Of a stretch of 64,000 nt of DNA, positions 26,889 to 35,491 are shown in pieces. The notes under the pieces are model-generated. The model did not search any database. It saw only the letters and a program-made list of their open reading frames with translations, and was not told the DNA's origin. The stretch spans positions 1 through 64,000 of the forward strand of contig NZ_LMOM01000032.1 in assembly GCF_001424185.1 (NCBI RefSeq), written 5' to 3'. The first letter of the stretch is position 1. The number at the start of each line of letters is the position of its first letter. This stretch comes from Deinococcus sp. Leaf326. Lineage in GTDB: Bacteria; Deinococcota; Deinococci; Deinococcales; Deinococcaceae. The translations under genes were made by a program, and so were the position numbers.

Positions 26889-27003
26889 AGACGTCGTGGA
26901 CGCACCGGGACTTCTCCCCTGTGCCCACGACGTCTGGCGGCTATGAACAGGTCTGACCCGTATCTTCGGGTCGTTCCAGGACTACCGGGCCTTCTCAGAC
27001 CTG
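26889..27003. ncRNA. Gene-free structured region with nested inverted repeats
   Basis: This part of a 318-bp gene-free stretch holds three perfect repeats. AGACGTCGTGG (26889-26899) pairs with CCACGACGTCT (26925-26935), with an inner GCAC/GTGC pair (26902-26905/26921-26924). CAGGTCTGA (26948-26956) pairs with TCAGACCTG (26995-27003), and nested in it GACCCG (26955-26960) pairs with CGGGTC (26967-26972), overlapping by two bases. This much pairing suggests a structured RNA or the tip of a decayed IS200/IS605-like element. No promoter or protein could be assigned. Confidence 0.35.
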
Positions 27004-27092
27004 GACATGCCGCGCCAACTCTGCGGGATTCCGGCGTTCCGTCCCGCGCGCTAAACAGGTGGCCGGGCACAGGACACGGAACTACGCTGGAA

Positions 27093-27353
27093 TCATCCGA
27101 AGTCCGTCTCAGCCGTCGTCGCGGTTGCCCCACCGGACGCCTCGCCACCCTTGCGGCCGATGTCGGCCATGTGCTCGCGGTCCTGGCTCACCGCCTCGCC
27201 GCCTTTACGGCCGGCGTCGCGGGCCTCCTCGCTGCTGAACTCGTGCGCGTTGCCGCTCTCGTGGGCGGCCCGGCCGCCCTCGCTGGCAATCTCGCGCTGC
27301 TTGTCCGGGTCCATACCCGCGAAACCGCGTCCGTCGTTGTCGCCGTTCGTCAT
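27093..27353 (-). CDS. KGG-repeat general stress protein
   Basis: A hydrophilic protein of 86 residues. ATG 27353 follows AAGGAGG with good spacing, so longer starts are rejected. It contains repeats of the KGG/con-10 type: REIASEGGRAAHE, EARDAGRKGGEA and MADIGRKGGEAS, the pattern of GsiB-like and conidiation-specific proteins. Such proteins are small, soluble, probably disordered hydrophilins linked to desiccation and general stress. In a desiccation-tolerant lineage such a role fits, but it is inferred. It stands alone, with about 240 bp without genes on its upstream side. Confidence 0.8.
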   Translation of the reverse strand: MTNGDNDGRGFAGMDPDKQREIASEGGRAAHESGNAHEFSSEEARDAGRKGGEAVSQDREHMADIGRKGGEASGGATATTAETDFG

Positions 27354-27538
27354 GTCGCGCCTCCTTGACCTGCAGGAATATGGTGCGTGCTTCCTCAGCA
27401 CGCGCCAAGTCTGCGCTTCCCTCCCGTACCGCCGATGTTCACCGGCTCAATTCCGGCTGAAATGGCCTGTGGGCCGTCCTTCCTCTGGCATTAAGAGGCC
27501 TTCATGCCGGTTCTCATCTGGAGGGCACAGCGCCGCAT

Positions 27539-27565
27539 GGCCGGCAGCCCTGGGGGCTGCCGGCC
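27539..27565. terminator. Strong hairpin downstream of the GNAT gene
   Basis: GGCCGGCAGCCC (27539-27550) pairs perfectly with GGGCTGCCGGCC (27554-27565) with a 3-base loop. It lies 27 bases past the GNAT stop on the minus strand; no T-run follows, so it may act as a transcript stabiliser. Confidence 0.55.
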
Positions 27566-27592
27566 ACGCACGGCGGGGTCAATTCGAGCGGT

Positions 27593-28591
27593 TCACGTCA
27601 GGTGCAATTTCCACTCGGTCTGGCTGTCCCAGGGGGCGAACCCCAGCGCCACGTTGATGCCCAGCATGGCGGCGTTCTCCTCGGCGTTGCTCGTCCGTAC
27701 GAACTGCGCTCCCGGCGCAAATTCGGGCAGCCGCAGCAGCACGGCCGCCTTGAGCCACTTGCCCAGGCCGTGGCCACGCGCCGAGGGCCGGACGGCCGTG
27801 CCCCCCTGAAAGACCAGTGGCGCACGCTCGGGACTCCAGAACACGTCGCTGAAGCCCACGAGTTCGCCGCTGCGGGTGTCCTCGATCACGGCGGTCAGGC
27901 GTTTCTCGCCGGCCTCGACGATCTGCTGTTCCCAGCTGCGGAGCATCTCGGGCGTCACCGTCCAGTCGTCCATCTCGATGTCGCCGCGCGGGGCCGTGTT
28001 CATGACCATGACCATGTCCGCCAGGCGCTCCAGGTACTCCTCCGGCAGCTCTTCCCAGAGGTGCAGGGCATAGGGCTCCTGCCCGGGACGCGTGGTCCAG
28101 GCGCGCAGCAACTCAGCCGACACGTCCTCCAGCACGAGCTGGCTGCGGCGCATGGGCAGCGTGGCCTGCGCGCCCAGCGTCCGGGCGAAGGGCTCTCCGG
28201 CCGGCGCGCGCTCGGCCGTCATGAACGTGACGAGGTCGCGGCCCAGGGCGCGGGTCCGCGCCTGCAGCGTCCGGGCGACCTCGCGGCCCAGGCCACGCCG
28301 CCGGGCGTCCGGATGCACGATCAGTCGGGCGTGGACGAGGTGCAGGTTCTCGTTCAGGCTGTAGTGCAGCATTCCCCAGGCCAGCGCGCGGGAACCGTCC
28401 CACACGACGACGTGTTCGCTGCATTCGCCGGGGGTCTCCTGGATCAGGCCGTGGGCTTCGCGCCCGGCGATGAGCGGAGGATCGGCCGGGTAGGCGGCGG
28501 CAAAGGCCGCGCACATCATTTCGGCGACCGCCAGCCGGCGCTCAGGCGTCTCGGTCTTCGGATCGAAAGCGGTGGGGGTCAGGGTAAGCAT
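27593..28591 (-). CDS. Double-domain GNAT N-acetyltransferase
   Basis: A protein of 332 residues from ATG 28591 (GTG 28597 is possible). Two GNAT folds lie in tandem. The first (about 20-160) has [23 protein letters not shown], a normal acetyl-CoA-binding R/QxxGxG/A motif. The second (about 180-330) has [20 protein letters not shown], followed by [22 protein letters not shown], the typical beta6-alpha4 asparagine segment. Both acetyl-CoA motifs look intact. Double GNATs of this size, such as mycothiol synthase-like proteins, acetylate small amines or drugs, but no substrate can be assigned here. No operon partner is seen. Confidence 0.8.
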   Translation of the reverse strand: MLTLTPTAFDPKTETPERRLAVAEMMCAAFAAAYPADPPLIAGREAHGLIQETPGECSEHVVVWDGSRALAWGMLHYSLNENLHLVHARLIVHPDARRRGLGREVARTLQARTRALGRDLVTFMTAERAPAGEPFARTLGAQATLPMRRSQLVLEDVSAELLRAWTTRPGQEPYALHLWEELPEEYLERLADMVMVMNTAPRGDIEMDDWTVTPEMLRSWEQQIVEAGEKRLTAVIEDTRSGELVGFSDVFWSPERAPLVFQGGTAVRPSARGHGLGKWLKAAVLLRLPEFAPGAQFVRTSNAEENAAMLGINVALGFAPWDSQTEWKLHLT

Positions 28592-28794
28592 GGGCACAGT
28601 GTGACCCGGAGTCGTCAGGCACGCCTATGGGCACAATGGCGCACCGCACCTCCGCCATTTCCGCACGCGCTGCCCAGAATGGGGAGTCGGTGAACGTGTC
28701 TTCACCCCGTCCTCGGGAGACGGCCCTCTCTCCTTAACGGACCCAGAGGCGGACGGAAAGCAGGGCGACAGCCCGCTGAGGGAACATCGGCGCC

Positions 28795-29466
28795 ATGACC
28801 GATGGCCGACACGACCGCCGGGAAGGCCCTGGCTCCCTCCCCTCCTTCGCTGGGCGCTGGGGCCTGCTGCTGGCCGCCGGAGCCGTCTGGTGGCTGGTTC
28901 GCCCGGCCAGGCGTCACCTTCCCCTGACCCCGACGACCCTGGCCGACGGCCTGGGCCCCGTGGTCGAGCGGCGGTTCTGGGCCGACATCGTGGACGCCCA
29001 GCACTCGGCTCAGGAGACGGTCGACCACGCCGCCGACTTCTTCCCGGCACTGATGCCCCGCCCACTCGCCTTTGTCTGGAAGGTCTCGGGGCGCCCAGGT
29101 CGCGCCGTGCCGGGCGACCGCTACGCCATCGTTCTGGCGGCGCGCCTGGGAGCCACCCGGCTGCAAGTGCGCGGGCCCCTGCGGTTCCGGGAACAGACCC
29201 TGCGGCACCACCCCGAAGCCGGCTGGGTCGAGTTCCGCGCCGTGCCGCAGGACGTGGGCCGGGCGCGCCTGGAAATCGAGACCTGCACGCGCTCGAGCAC
29301 CCGGATGGACCGCCTGGGCTACCTGCTGGGGGCGTCCTACGTGCAGCGGCGCACCTGGGAACTCTTTCTGGAACGGGTCGCCGCCTCGACCGGCGGCCGG
29401 GTCGTCGGGACTGGGCACACCACCGAAGAACGCCCCTATGTGGCCGGGTCATCTGGGAACGGTTGA
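28795..29466 (+). CDS. Uncharacterised protein, possibly DUF1990-like
   Basis: A protein of 223 residues from ATG 28795; the ribosome site is weak. It has a short hydrophobic stretch near the N-terminus (GLLLAAGAVWWLV) that may anchor it. The C-terminal half has PGDRYAIVLAARLGATRL, LRHHPEAGWVEFRAV and LEIETCTRSSTRMDRLGY, ending in YVQRRTWELFLERV. The HPEAG...F arrangement followed by a hydrophobic strand and a conserved-helix ending recalls DUF1990 proteins, but I am not sure. It reads toward the DUF99 gene 69 bases downstream. The reverse strand also has an open frame, but of low-complexity composition. Confidence 0.5.
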   Translation: MTDGRHDRREGPGSLPSFAGRWGLLLAAGAVWWLVRPARRHLPLTPTTLADGLGPVVERRFWADIVDAQHSAQETVDHAADFFPALMPRPLAFVWKVSGRPGRAVPGDRYAIVLAARLGATRLQVRGPLRFREQTLRHHPEAGWVEFRAVPQDVGRARLEIETCTRSSTRMDRLGYLLGASYVQRRTWELFLERVAASTGGRVVGTGHTTEERPYVAGSSGNG

Positions 29467-29535
29467 CGCCCGGGGGCCGGCACCGCTGCACGCGGAAAAC
29501 CGGGCCAGACGCTGGAGGCAGCTATCCTCAGCCAG

Positions 29536-30102
29536 ATGAGCCCCTCTCACGCGCCCCACGCCATCGGCTTCGACGACGCGCCCTTCGCGCGCACGCACCG
29601 GGGCGACGTGGCCGTCTTTGGAACGGTCTACGCCGGCCACACTCTGCACGCCGTGGTCCGTGGGCGGGTACGCCGCGACGGCCGCAACAGCACCGACGAA
29701 CTGACACGCCTCGCAGAGCTGGCTGGTGAACACCTGAACGTGGTACTGCTCCAGGGAGTCGCGCTGGCGGGCTTCAATGTGGTGGATCTCGCGCGGCTGC
29801 ACCGGCAGACCGGGCGCCCGGTCCTGGTCGTGGCGCGGCGCCTTCCCCGACTGAAGCTCATCCGCGCCGCGCTGCTGGAACATGTGCCGGGCGGAGCACG
29901 CAAGTGGCGCTTGATTGAGCAGGCCGGGCCGATGGAAGCCTGCGGCGGCGTGTACGTGCAGCGGGCAGGCCTCTCTCTGGCGGTGGCCGAGACGGTTCTT
30001 GCGTCCCTGACCGTCACTGGGCATATCCCGGAGCCGCTGCGCGCCGCCCACCTCATCGCAGGCGGGGTGATGCGGGGCAGCAGTGCAGGGCAGCGGGTGT
30101 AG
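29536..30102 (+). CDS. DUF99 family protein (endonuclease V-like fold)
   Basis: A protein of 188 residues. The DUF99 pattern is visible: IGFDDAPFARTHRGDVAVFG at the start, RVRRDGRNSTDELTRL, then VVLLQGVALAGFNVVDLARL and TGRPVLVVARRLPRLKLIRA. The family, known mainly from archaea and some bacteria including Deinococcus, is structurally related to endonuclease V, with the acidic DD at the N-terminus. Its biochemical role is not established. Length is normal for the family (about 180-200). No signal peptide. It is likely co-oriented with, but independent from, the MarR operon 130 bp downstream. Confidence 0.75.
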   Translation: MSPSHAPHAIGFDDAPFARTHRGDVAVFGTVYAGHTLHAVVRGRVRRDGRNSTDELTRLAELAGEHLNVVLLQGVALAGFNVVDLARLHRQTGRPVLVVARRLPRLKLIRAALLEHVPGGARKWRLIEQAGPMEACGGVYVQRAGLSLAVAETVLASLTVTGHIPEPLRAAHLIAGGVMRGSSAGQRV

Positions 30103-30175
30103 GGCGCCCCAGGCAGACCCCGCCCCGGCAACCTGACGACGTCCTCCACCTAACCCAGATCCGCCACCCGTCAAA

Positions 30176-30205
30176 CTACTTGCTTTGCAAACTAAATACA
30201 TGTAG
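30176..30205 (+). promoter_or_regulatory. AT-rich partial palindrome upstream of the MarR gene, candidate operator
   Basis: A 30-bp interval starts CTAC and ends GTAG, with further matching TG and TT positions between its arms, in an AT-rich island (TTGCTTTGCAAACTAAATAC). It lies 28 bp before the GTG start, where a MarR protein would be expected to repress its own operon. Confidence 0.45.
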
Positions 30206-30232
30206 AGTTGAGCCACCTGAGGAGGTTTCCCG

Positions 30233-30676
30233 GTGCTCACCCTTTCCCTAACAGAATTGTTGGCTTGGCGCGGCTTCCTGCATACGCACGACGCGCTGTG
30301 GAAGGCGCTGGACGCGGCACTGGCCGAAGAAGGCCTGAACATGGCCGCCTACGAACTGCTGCTGACGTTGCAGGAAGCGGGCGCGGCCGGCCTGCGCATG
30401 ACCGAGCTCGCGCGCCGGGTCCGCTTTTCCGGCGGCGGGCTGACACGGCTGGCCGACAAGTTGCAGGCCCAGGGCCTGATCGAGCGCCGGCGCTGCGAGG
30501 AGGACGGCCGCGGTTTCGAGGCCGTGCTGACTCCGCAGGGCCAGCGCCAGCTGCGCCGGGCGCATGTGCGCCACCTGCGGGAGGTCCGCCGACTGTTCCT
30601 GAGCCGCCTGACCCCCGAGGAGACCGCCACCCTCGCCGCCCTCTGGACCCGACTTCAGGAGGAACCCGTACCGTGA
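30233..30676 (+). CDS. MarR-family regulator (MhqR-like)
   Basis: A protein of 147 residues from GTG 30233 with GAGGAGG upstream. The MarR winged-helix fold is clear: LNMAAYELLLTLQEAG, RMTELARRVRFSGGGLTRLA for helix-turn-helix, KLQAQGLIERRRCEEDGRG for the wing, and LTPQGQRQLRRAH. There is no obvious redox cysteine in the N-terminal helix, so it is not an OhrR-type sensor. The stop overlaps the first dioxygenase start. MarR plus ring-cleaving dioxygenases plus a hydrolase is the layout of the Bacillus MhqR regulon, which answers to quinones and other electrophiles. I infer the same trigger here. Confidence 0.85.
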   Translation: MLTLSLTELLAWRGFLHTHDALWKALDAALAEEGLNMAAYELLLTLQEAGAAGLRMTELARRVRFSGGGLTRLADKLQAQGLIERRRCEEDGRGFEAVLTPQGQRQLRRAHVRHLREVRRLFLSRLTPEETATLAALWTRLQEEPVP

Positions 30677-31650
30677 CCCTTCCCTCTCTTCCCCTGCCCC
30701 TCGGCGGTCTCCACCACGTCAGCGTCCTGACGGCCGACGCCGCGCGCAACCACGACTTCTATACCCGGGTGATGGGGCTGCGGCTGGTCAAGAAAACCGT
30801 CAACCAGGACTCGCCTGGCATGTACCACCTGTTCTATGCCGACGGCGCAGGCACCCCCGGCACCGACCTGACCTTCTTCGACTTCCCGCGTGCGGCGCGC
30901 GAACACCGGGGCAACGACTCGGTGACACGCACGACCTACCGGGTCACGGGGGCCGCGGCGCTGGAGTTCTGGACAGACCGCTTTGATGCGCTGGGCGTGC
31001 CTCACGGCGAGGTCTACACCCGCGACGGCCGTGCACACCTGGATTTTGAGGACCCCGACGGCACCCGGCTGTCCCTGTTCGACGACGGCGGCGAGGGTCC
31101 GCGCGGGACACCACACGGCGACCTGCCGGCTGGTGTCCAGCTTCAGGGCCTGGGCTACAGCGGCTATCACGTGGGCGATCTGGCCCCCACCCGCGCCTTT
31201 CTGGAGACGGGCCTGGGCCTGCGTGAAGTGCGGCGCTACAACCTGGACGGCCACCCCACCACCGTCTTCGCACTGGGTGGAGGCGGCCCCCACGCCGAGC
31301 TGCACGTGACCGAGGCGCCGGGCCTCTCCCACAGCCGCCCCGGCGCGGGGAGCGTGCACCACGTCGCGCTGCGGGTACAGGACGACCGCGAGCTGCGCCA
31401 CTGGCTGCTGCACCTGGCGGCCACCGGCTACGGCAACAGCGGCGAGGTGGACCGCCACTGGTTCCACTCGGTCTACATCCGCGACCCCAACGGGCTGGTG
31501 ATCGAGCTGGCCACCGACGGCCCCGGCTTCGCCACCGACGAGGACCTGTCCGCCCTGGGCGAGCGCCTGAGCCTGCCTCCCTTTCTCGAATCCCGCCGCG
31601 CCACCATCGAAGCGCACCTGCGTCCCCTGCACCTGCAGGAAGGAGAATGA
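30673..31650 (+). CDS. Ring-cleaving dioxygenase, glyoxalase/VOC superfamily (MhqA/MhqO type), copy 1
   Basis: A protein of 325 residues from GTG 30673, overlapping the marR stop; the frame upstream belongs to another reading of marR. Two VOC modules are seen. The first starts LGGLHHVSVLTADAARNHDF and contains AGTPGTDLTFFDFP; the second starts QLQGLGYSGYHVGDLAPTRA. Expected metal ligands are His in LHHVSVL, His in VHHVALRV and Glu in GLVIELATDGPGF. Length and both halves match MhqO/MhqA, which are thought to open hydroquinone rings with Fe(II) and oxygen. Confidence 0.85.
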   Translation: MTLPSLPLPLGGLHHVSVLTADAARNHDFYTRVMGLRLVKKTVNQDSPGMYHLFYADGAGTPGTDLTFFDFPRAAREHRGNDSVTRTTYRVTGAAALEFWTDRFDALGVPHGEVYTRDGRAHLDFEDPDGTRLSLFDDGGEGPRGTPHGDLPAGVQLQGLGYSGYHVGDLAPTRAFLETGLGLREVRRYNLDGHPTTVFALGGGGPHAELHVTEAPGLSHSRPGAGSVHHVALRVQDDRELRHWLLHLAATGYGNSGEVDRHWFHSVYIRDPNGLVIELATDGPGFATDEDLSALGERLSLPPFLESRRATIEAHLRPLHLQEGE

Positions 31651-31652
31651 CC

Positions 31653-32630
31653 ATGAGCGACCTGCCCAGCACCGGACTGCACTTTCCCGGCTTCCATCAC
31701 CTGACTGCCGTGTCGGCCGATATCCGCGAGAACAAGCGCTTCTATACCCAGGACCTCGGGATGCGCCTCATCAAGCGCAGCGTCAACCAGGACGACGTGA
31801 GCGCCTACCACCTGTTCTACGCCGACGCGGTGGGCACGCCCGGCACCGACCTGACCTTCTTCGACTGGCCGGTGGAGCGCGAGCGCCGGGGCAACCACGC
31901 GGTGACGCGCACGGCCCTGCGGGTACGCGACGAGGCCAGCCTGAGCTACTGGCAGTCGCGGCTGGACGACCTGAAGATCACGCGCGGCGAGCTGACCGAG
32001 CGCGCGGGCCGCGCCACGCTGAACTTCGAGGACCCCGAGGGCCAGCGCCTGAGCCTCGTGGCCGACGGCGGCGCGGGCGACGAGCCGACCCCCTGGGCAC
32101 AGAGCCCGGTGCCGGCCGAGCACCAGATTCGCGGTCTGGGACCCATTACCATGACGGTGCCCAGCCTGCGCAACACCGACGTCGTGCTGCAAAAGGTCAT
32201 GAACCTGCGCCCGGTGCGCGAGTACGCCGATCCCGAGAGCCCCGCGCACATGGTCCACGTGTACGAGATGGGCGCGGGTGGCCCGCAGGCCGAGCTACAC
32301 GTCGCCGTGCGTCCCGACCTGGCCCCGGCGCAGAGCGGAGCAGGAGGCGTGCACCACGTCGCCTTCCGCACGCCGGACGACGACCAGTACCACGCCTGGA
32401 ACGAGCGCCTGAACAGCTTCGGCCTGCGCAGCAGCGGCGAGGTGGACCGCTACTACTTCCGCAGCCTGTACTTCCGCGAGCCCAACGGCGTGCTGTTCGA
32501 GATCGCCACCGATGGCCCCGGCTTCGGAGTGGACGAGGACATGGCCACCCTGGGCGACAAGGTGATCCTGCCCCCCAGGTTCGAGTCCCGCCGCGCACAG
32601 ATTCTCGCCGGCCTCAAGCCCATCGACTGA
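31653..32630 (+). CDS. Ring-cleaving dioxygenase, glyoxalase/VOC superfamily (MhqA/MhqO type), copy 2
   Basis: A protein of 325 residues. ATG 31653 is preferred because AGGAG lies 7 bases upstream; ATG 31647 overlaps the previous stop and is possible. It is a tandem paralogue of copy 1, sharing FPGFHHLTAVSADIRENKRF, VGTPGTDLTFFDWP, VHHVAFRTPDDD, SSGEVDRYYF and VLFEIATDGPGFGVDED. Metal-ligand His and Glu positions are kept in both, so both should be active. Divergence between the copies (for example the central linker PWAQSPVPAEHQIRGLG) suggests different ring substrates. Confidence 0.87.
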   Translation: MSDLPSTGLHFPGFHHLTAVSADIRENKRFYTQDLGMRLIKRSVNQDDVSAYHLFYADAVGTPGTDLTFFDWPVERERRGNHAVTRTALRVRDEASLSYWQSRLDDLKITRGELTERAGRATLNFEDPEGQRLSLVADGGAGDEPTPWAQSPVPAEHQIRGLGPITMTVPSLRNTDVVLQKVMNLRPVREYADPESPAHMVHVYEMGAGGPQAELHVAVRPDLAPAQSGAGGVHHVAFRTPDDDQYHAWNERLNSFGLRSSGEVDRYYFRSLYFREPNGVLFEIATDGPGFGVDEDMATLGDKVILPPRFESRRAQILAGLKPID

Positions 32631-32695
32631 TCTCGGTGGGGCCCGCCCCGCAGACAGACGGCCCAGGCCCCACATACGACCTCTGGAGACGAGAC

Positions 32696-33316
32696 ATGAC
32701 CACCCCCACACCTGACCTGAAATGGATTCACCATCTGGAACGCGGCGCGCAGGACCGCACCCTGCTGCTGCTGCACGGCACGGGCGGCGACGAGCGCTCG
32801 CTCCTCGACCTGGGGCGGCGGCTGGCTCCTGGCGTCAACCTGCTCAGCGTACGGGGGCGCTCACTGGAAGAAGGCTTCCCGCGCTTTTTCCGCCGGTTCA
32901 GCGCCGTGCAGTACGACCAGCCGCACCTGAACGCCGAGGCCGACGCCCTGGCCGACTTCGTGGGGGCGGCCGCCGCGCACTACGGCCTCGACCCCGCCGC
33001 CGTCACGGCGCTGGGCTACAGCAACGGAGCGAACATCGCGCTCGCTGCCCTGGTCCGCCGGCCCGGCACCCTGGCCGGCGCGGCGCTGCTGCGGCCCGTG
33101 ATGGCGCTCGAACACCCGCCGCAGCCGGACCTGAGCGGCGTGCGGGTGCTGGCGCTGCACGGCGCGCACGATCCCTTTTTGCCCCACGCGGCAGCGCTGG
33201 GACCCTATCTGCGCGGCCTGGGGGCCGACCTGACCGAGCAGACCCTGAACGCCGGACACGAATTGTCGCCGCAGGACCTGGGCCTGACGGCTGCGTGGCT
33301 GAACACGGGCAACTGA
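32696..33316 (+). CDS. Alpha/beta-hydrolase, carboxylesterase/phospholipase family (MhqD-like)
   Basis: A protein of 206 residues from ATG 32696. The fold markers are LLLLHGTGGDERSLLDLGRR (oxyanion region), the nucleophile elbow ALGYSNGANIAL with the catalytic Ser, VLALHGAHDPFLP with the Asp, and NAGHELSPQD with the His. The gap to the dioxygenase is 65 bases with no terminator, so it belongs to the same operon. The match to MhqD of Bacillus, a hydrolase in the methylhydroquinone regulon, is by family and by context. It may act on products of the ring-cleaving steps. Confidence 0.85.
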   Translation: MTTPTPDLKWIHHLERGAQDRTLLLLHGTGGDERSLLDLGRRLAPGVNLLSVRGRSLEEGFPRFFRRFSAVQYDQPHLNAEADALADFVGAAAAHYGLDPAAVTALGYSNGANIALAALVRRPGTLAGAALLRPVMALEHPPQPDLSGVRVLALHGAHDPFLPHAAALGPYLRGLGADLTEQTLNAGHELSPQDLGLTAAWLNTGN

Positions 33317-33322
33317 GCCTGT

Positions 33323-33342
33323 AGGGGTGAAGACTCACCCCT
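33323..33342. terminator. Hairpin between convergent genes
   Basis: AGGGGTGA (33323-33330) pairs perfectly with TCACCCCT (33335-33342) over a 4-base loop, between the quinone-stress operon and the PAS/GGDEF gene. No T-run. Confidence 0.5.
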
Positions 33343-33358
33343 GGACCAGCCCCAGCAA

Positions 33359-35269
33359 TCAGTCGCCCGCCGGCACCCGCTCCGGCAGCGCCCTTATAGC
33401 CTGAGCCGCAGCGAACAGCACTGCCTGCGCCGAGGGTTGCGCACCCAGATCGGGCACCAGACCCACGCGCAGTTCGGGCACGAACGTCTCTTCTCCGACC
33501 GTGAAGGGCGCCGAGAAGCTCCCGCGCAGGCGATCGAGAATGCGCTCAAGTCCGGCGGGGCCACCGGGACGGGCCAGCAGAGCCGCGAACTGCCCCTGCT
33601 CGAAGCGGGCGACGAGGTCGCTTCCCCGGAACACGTCGCGGAATCGGGCGGCGCAGTCGAGCCACAGCCGGTGACTCAGGTTCGGGCCGATTCGGGCGCT
33701 CAGATCGTCCAGGTTGCCCAGTTCACACAGCAAGACGGCGTACCGGCATTCGGGGTCGTGCCGGCGCTCCTCCAGGGCCGTCTCGATGCGGTCCATAAAG
33801 GCCTGGCGGTTGGGCAGTTCGGTGAGGGGGTCGCGCCGCGTCACCTGACTGAGGTAGCTCAGCAGGCGGCGTTTCTCGCTGAGGTCGCGGGTCAGTACCG
33901 CCACACCCAGGTCGCTGGGCAGCACATAGGCGCTCATCGACATCGGCCGGGAGCCCTGCTCCGAGACGACCAGAACCTCCTCGTCGCGCACCTCCTCGCC
34001 CCGCAGGGCGCGCGTCCCGGGGAATTGCGCTGGCGCCAGCACTTCGCCGCCGACACTCCTGAGCTCGAAATGCCGCGCCCAGTCCCGCGCCGCACTGTCC
34101 TGTGCGCCAGGCATCATCATCTTGCGCACGGTGCCGCTGAGCATCAGGGGCCGGCCGCGGGCGTCGGTCACGACCACGCCCTCCGACGAGTACGCCAGGA
34201 GGATGTCCAGCAGGGCCAGGCGCCGCTCCAGGTCCTGCGGCTCATGGCTCAGGGGCGCAAGCTCCAGCAGGGCGTGTCCGGCGGTCAGTGGGCGCGCGCG
34301 GAGCTGCCAGGGGGGACCCGTCTCCAGCTCCAGCACGGTTTCGGCGGCCTCGCCGCGTCCGGCCCGCAGCGCTGCGGCACGGACCTGCCGCCGGACGGCC
34401 TCGTGGCCGCGCCATACGCCCACCGACCAGACCAGCTCACCCAACATGGAGACGGCACTGTCGCCGGCTTCCAGCGCCGCTGCCGCCGCGTTGACCTCTA
34501 CCACGGTGCCCTTGCCCGTCACGAGCCACTGGGCGTGTGCCGCACTGTCGAACAGCGCCCGGAAGACAGTGGAGTCCAGACCCGGCGTAGGCGCCGCAGC
34601 GGTGGGCGAGGCCGCGACCCGCAGCGCGGCGTTGGCCTCCCAGACACTGAACAGCACCGCCAGTTCCGAGCCCGCAACCGGCCAGGGCCGGAGCTCGCTG
34701 CCGAACTGCGCGGGCGCTCCGGCGGGCACGGCGGCCCATCCCGCCGGCACCGTGAAGGCCCGGCCCGCCAGGACTCCGGGCAGCGCCTGCTCCAGCAGCC
34801 GCCACTCGGTACGCAGGTCGCCCAGCGGCTGGCCGATCGCCTCACCGGCCAGCCCGAACAGCGAGAGCCACGCGGGGGTGGCCGCCCGTAGCCGCCCGTC
34901 ACGGTCAATCAGTGCGCTGTACCCGGCAAGCTGGTCGGCGCTCCAGGGGTCAGGGGCCGCACTGACGCGGGCCAGCAGGTCCGCCAGCGCTTCGGCGGCC
35001 GGAGCCGCCAGCGACTCTCCAGGCGCGGTCCACAGCAGCCCCACGGTCTGCCCGGCGTGCAACAGGGGCAGGGGAACGCCGCTCAGGGGCAACCATTCGT
35101 CCAGGCCGGCCCCCCAGTCGCCGCTCAGGCGCCGCACTCCGGCCGGGCCGAGCTGCACCGTGCCGCCGCCGTCGTGGTACAGCAGGAAGCTTTCTCTGGC
35201 CCCGCCACTCGCCAGAACGGCCTGAAGAGCGTAGGTCAGCGCCTCGGACGAGAGAAATGCAGTGCTCAT
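33359..35269 (-). CDS. Sensor-type protein with degenerate GGDEF domain
   Basis: A protein of 636 residues from ATG 35269. The N-terminal two thirds look like PAS/GAF-type sensor modules (about 1-120, 120-240, 245-370 and 375-460), for example DRDGRLRAATPAWLSLFGLA and LLAYSSEGVVVTDARGRPLM. The C-terminal 170 residues start like a diguanylate cyclase (RRDPLTELPNRQAFMDRIET), but the active-site GGDEF reads FEQGQF. It should therefore not make c-di-GMP and may bind nucleotides or partners instead. No membrane helix is evident. It faces the surface-protein operon across a 439-bp region and could control it; this is inference. Confidence 0.8.
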   Translation of the reverse strand: MSTAFLSSEALTYALQAVLASGGARESFLLYHDGGGTVQLGPAGVRRLSGDWGAGLDEWLPLSGVPLPLLHAGQTVGLLWTAPGESLAAPAAEALADLLARVSAAPDPWSADQLAGYSALIDRDGRLRAATPAWLSLFGLAGEAIGQPLGDLRTEWRLLEQALPGVLAGRAFTVPAGWAAVPAGAPAQFGSELRPWPVAGSELAVLFSVWEANAALRVAASPTAAAPTPGLDSTVFRALFDSAAHAQWLVTGKGTVVEVNAAAAALEAGDSAVSMLGELVWSVGVWRGHEAVRRQVRAAALRAGRGEAAETVLELETGPPWQLRARPLTAGHALLELAPLSHEPQDLERRLALLDILLAYSSEGVVVTDARGRPLMLSGTVRKMMMPGAQDSAARDWARHFELRSVGGEVLAPAQFPGTRALRGEEVRDEEVLVVSEQGSRPMSMSAYVLPSDLGVAVLTRDLSEKRRLLSYLSQVTRRDPLTELPNRQAFMDRIETALEERRHDPECRYAVLLCELGNLDDLSARIGPNLSHRLWLDCAARFRDVFRGSDLVARFEQGQFAALLARPGGPAGLERILDRLRGSFSAPFTVGEETFVPELRVGLVPDLGAQPSAQAVLFAAAQAIRALPERVPAGD

Positions 35270-35425
35270 GAAGTCAGTCTGCCCCCAGAACAGGCAGCAG
35301 TACCGTAAGAAAACCGGGAACCCGCCGAGCGTCCCCAATCTGGTGACAGCAGAATGAAGGCCAATTCAAGCCCAGCCCAGCCTGACTGGGAGAGGAAGTG
35401 AACAATTCCACAATATGCGTCAGCA

Positions 35426-35491
35426 TGAAGGTTTCTCAACGTCGAACTTCATCGGACTGACGAAGCGCTTCCCCTAATGGGGGGATTTTTT
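35426..35491 (+). promoter_or_regulatory. Structured leader or small RNA ending in a terminator, upstream of the surface operon
   Basis: In the 439-bp gap between the GGDEF gene and the surface operon, TGAAG (35426-35430) pairs with CTTCA (35447-35451). A self-complementary GAAGCGCTTC follows (35462-35471). TCCCC (35470-35474) then pairs with GGGGA (35481-35485), followed by TTTTTT (35486-35491). AGCG (35464) and CGCT (35492) can extend the last stem. It reads as a short terminated RNA or attenuator 220 bp before the next start codon. I see nothing clear in the rest of the gap. Confidence 0.4.

Noticed and set aside
26943..27368. 141-codon plus-strand frame across the KGG gene
   Set aside because: The minus-strand KGG protein has clear family repeats and a strong ribosome site.
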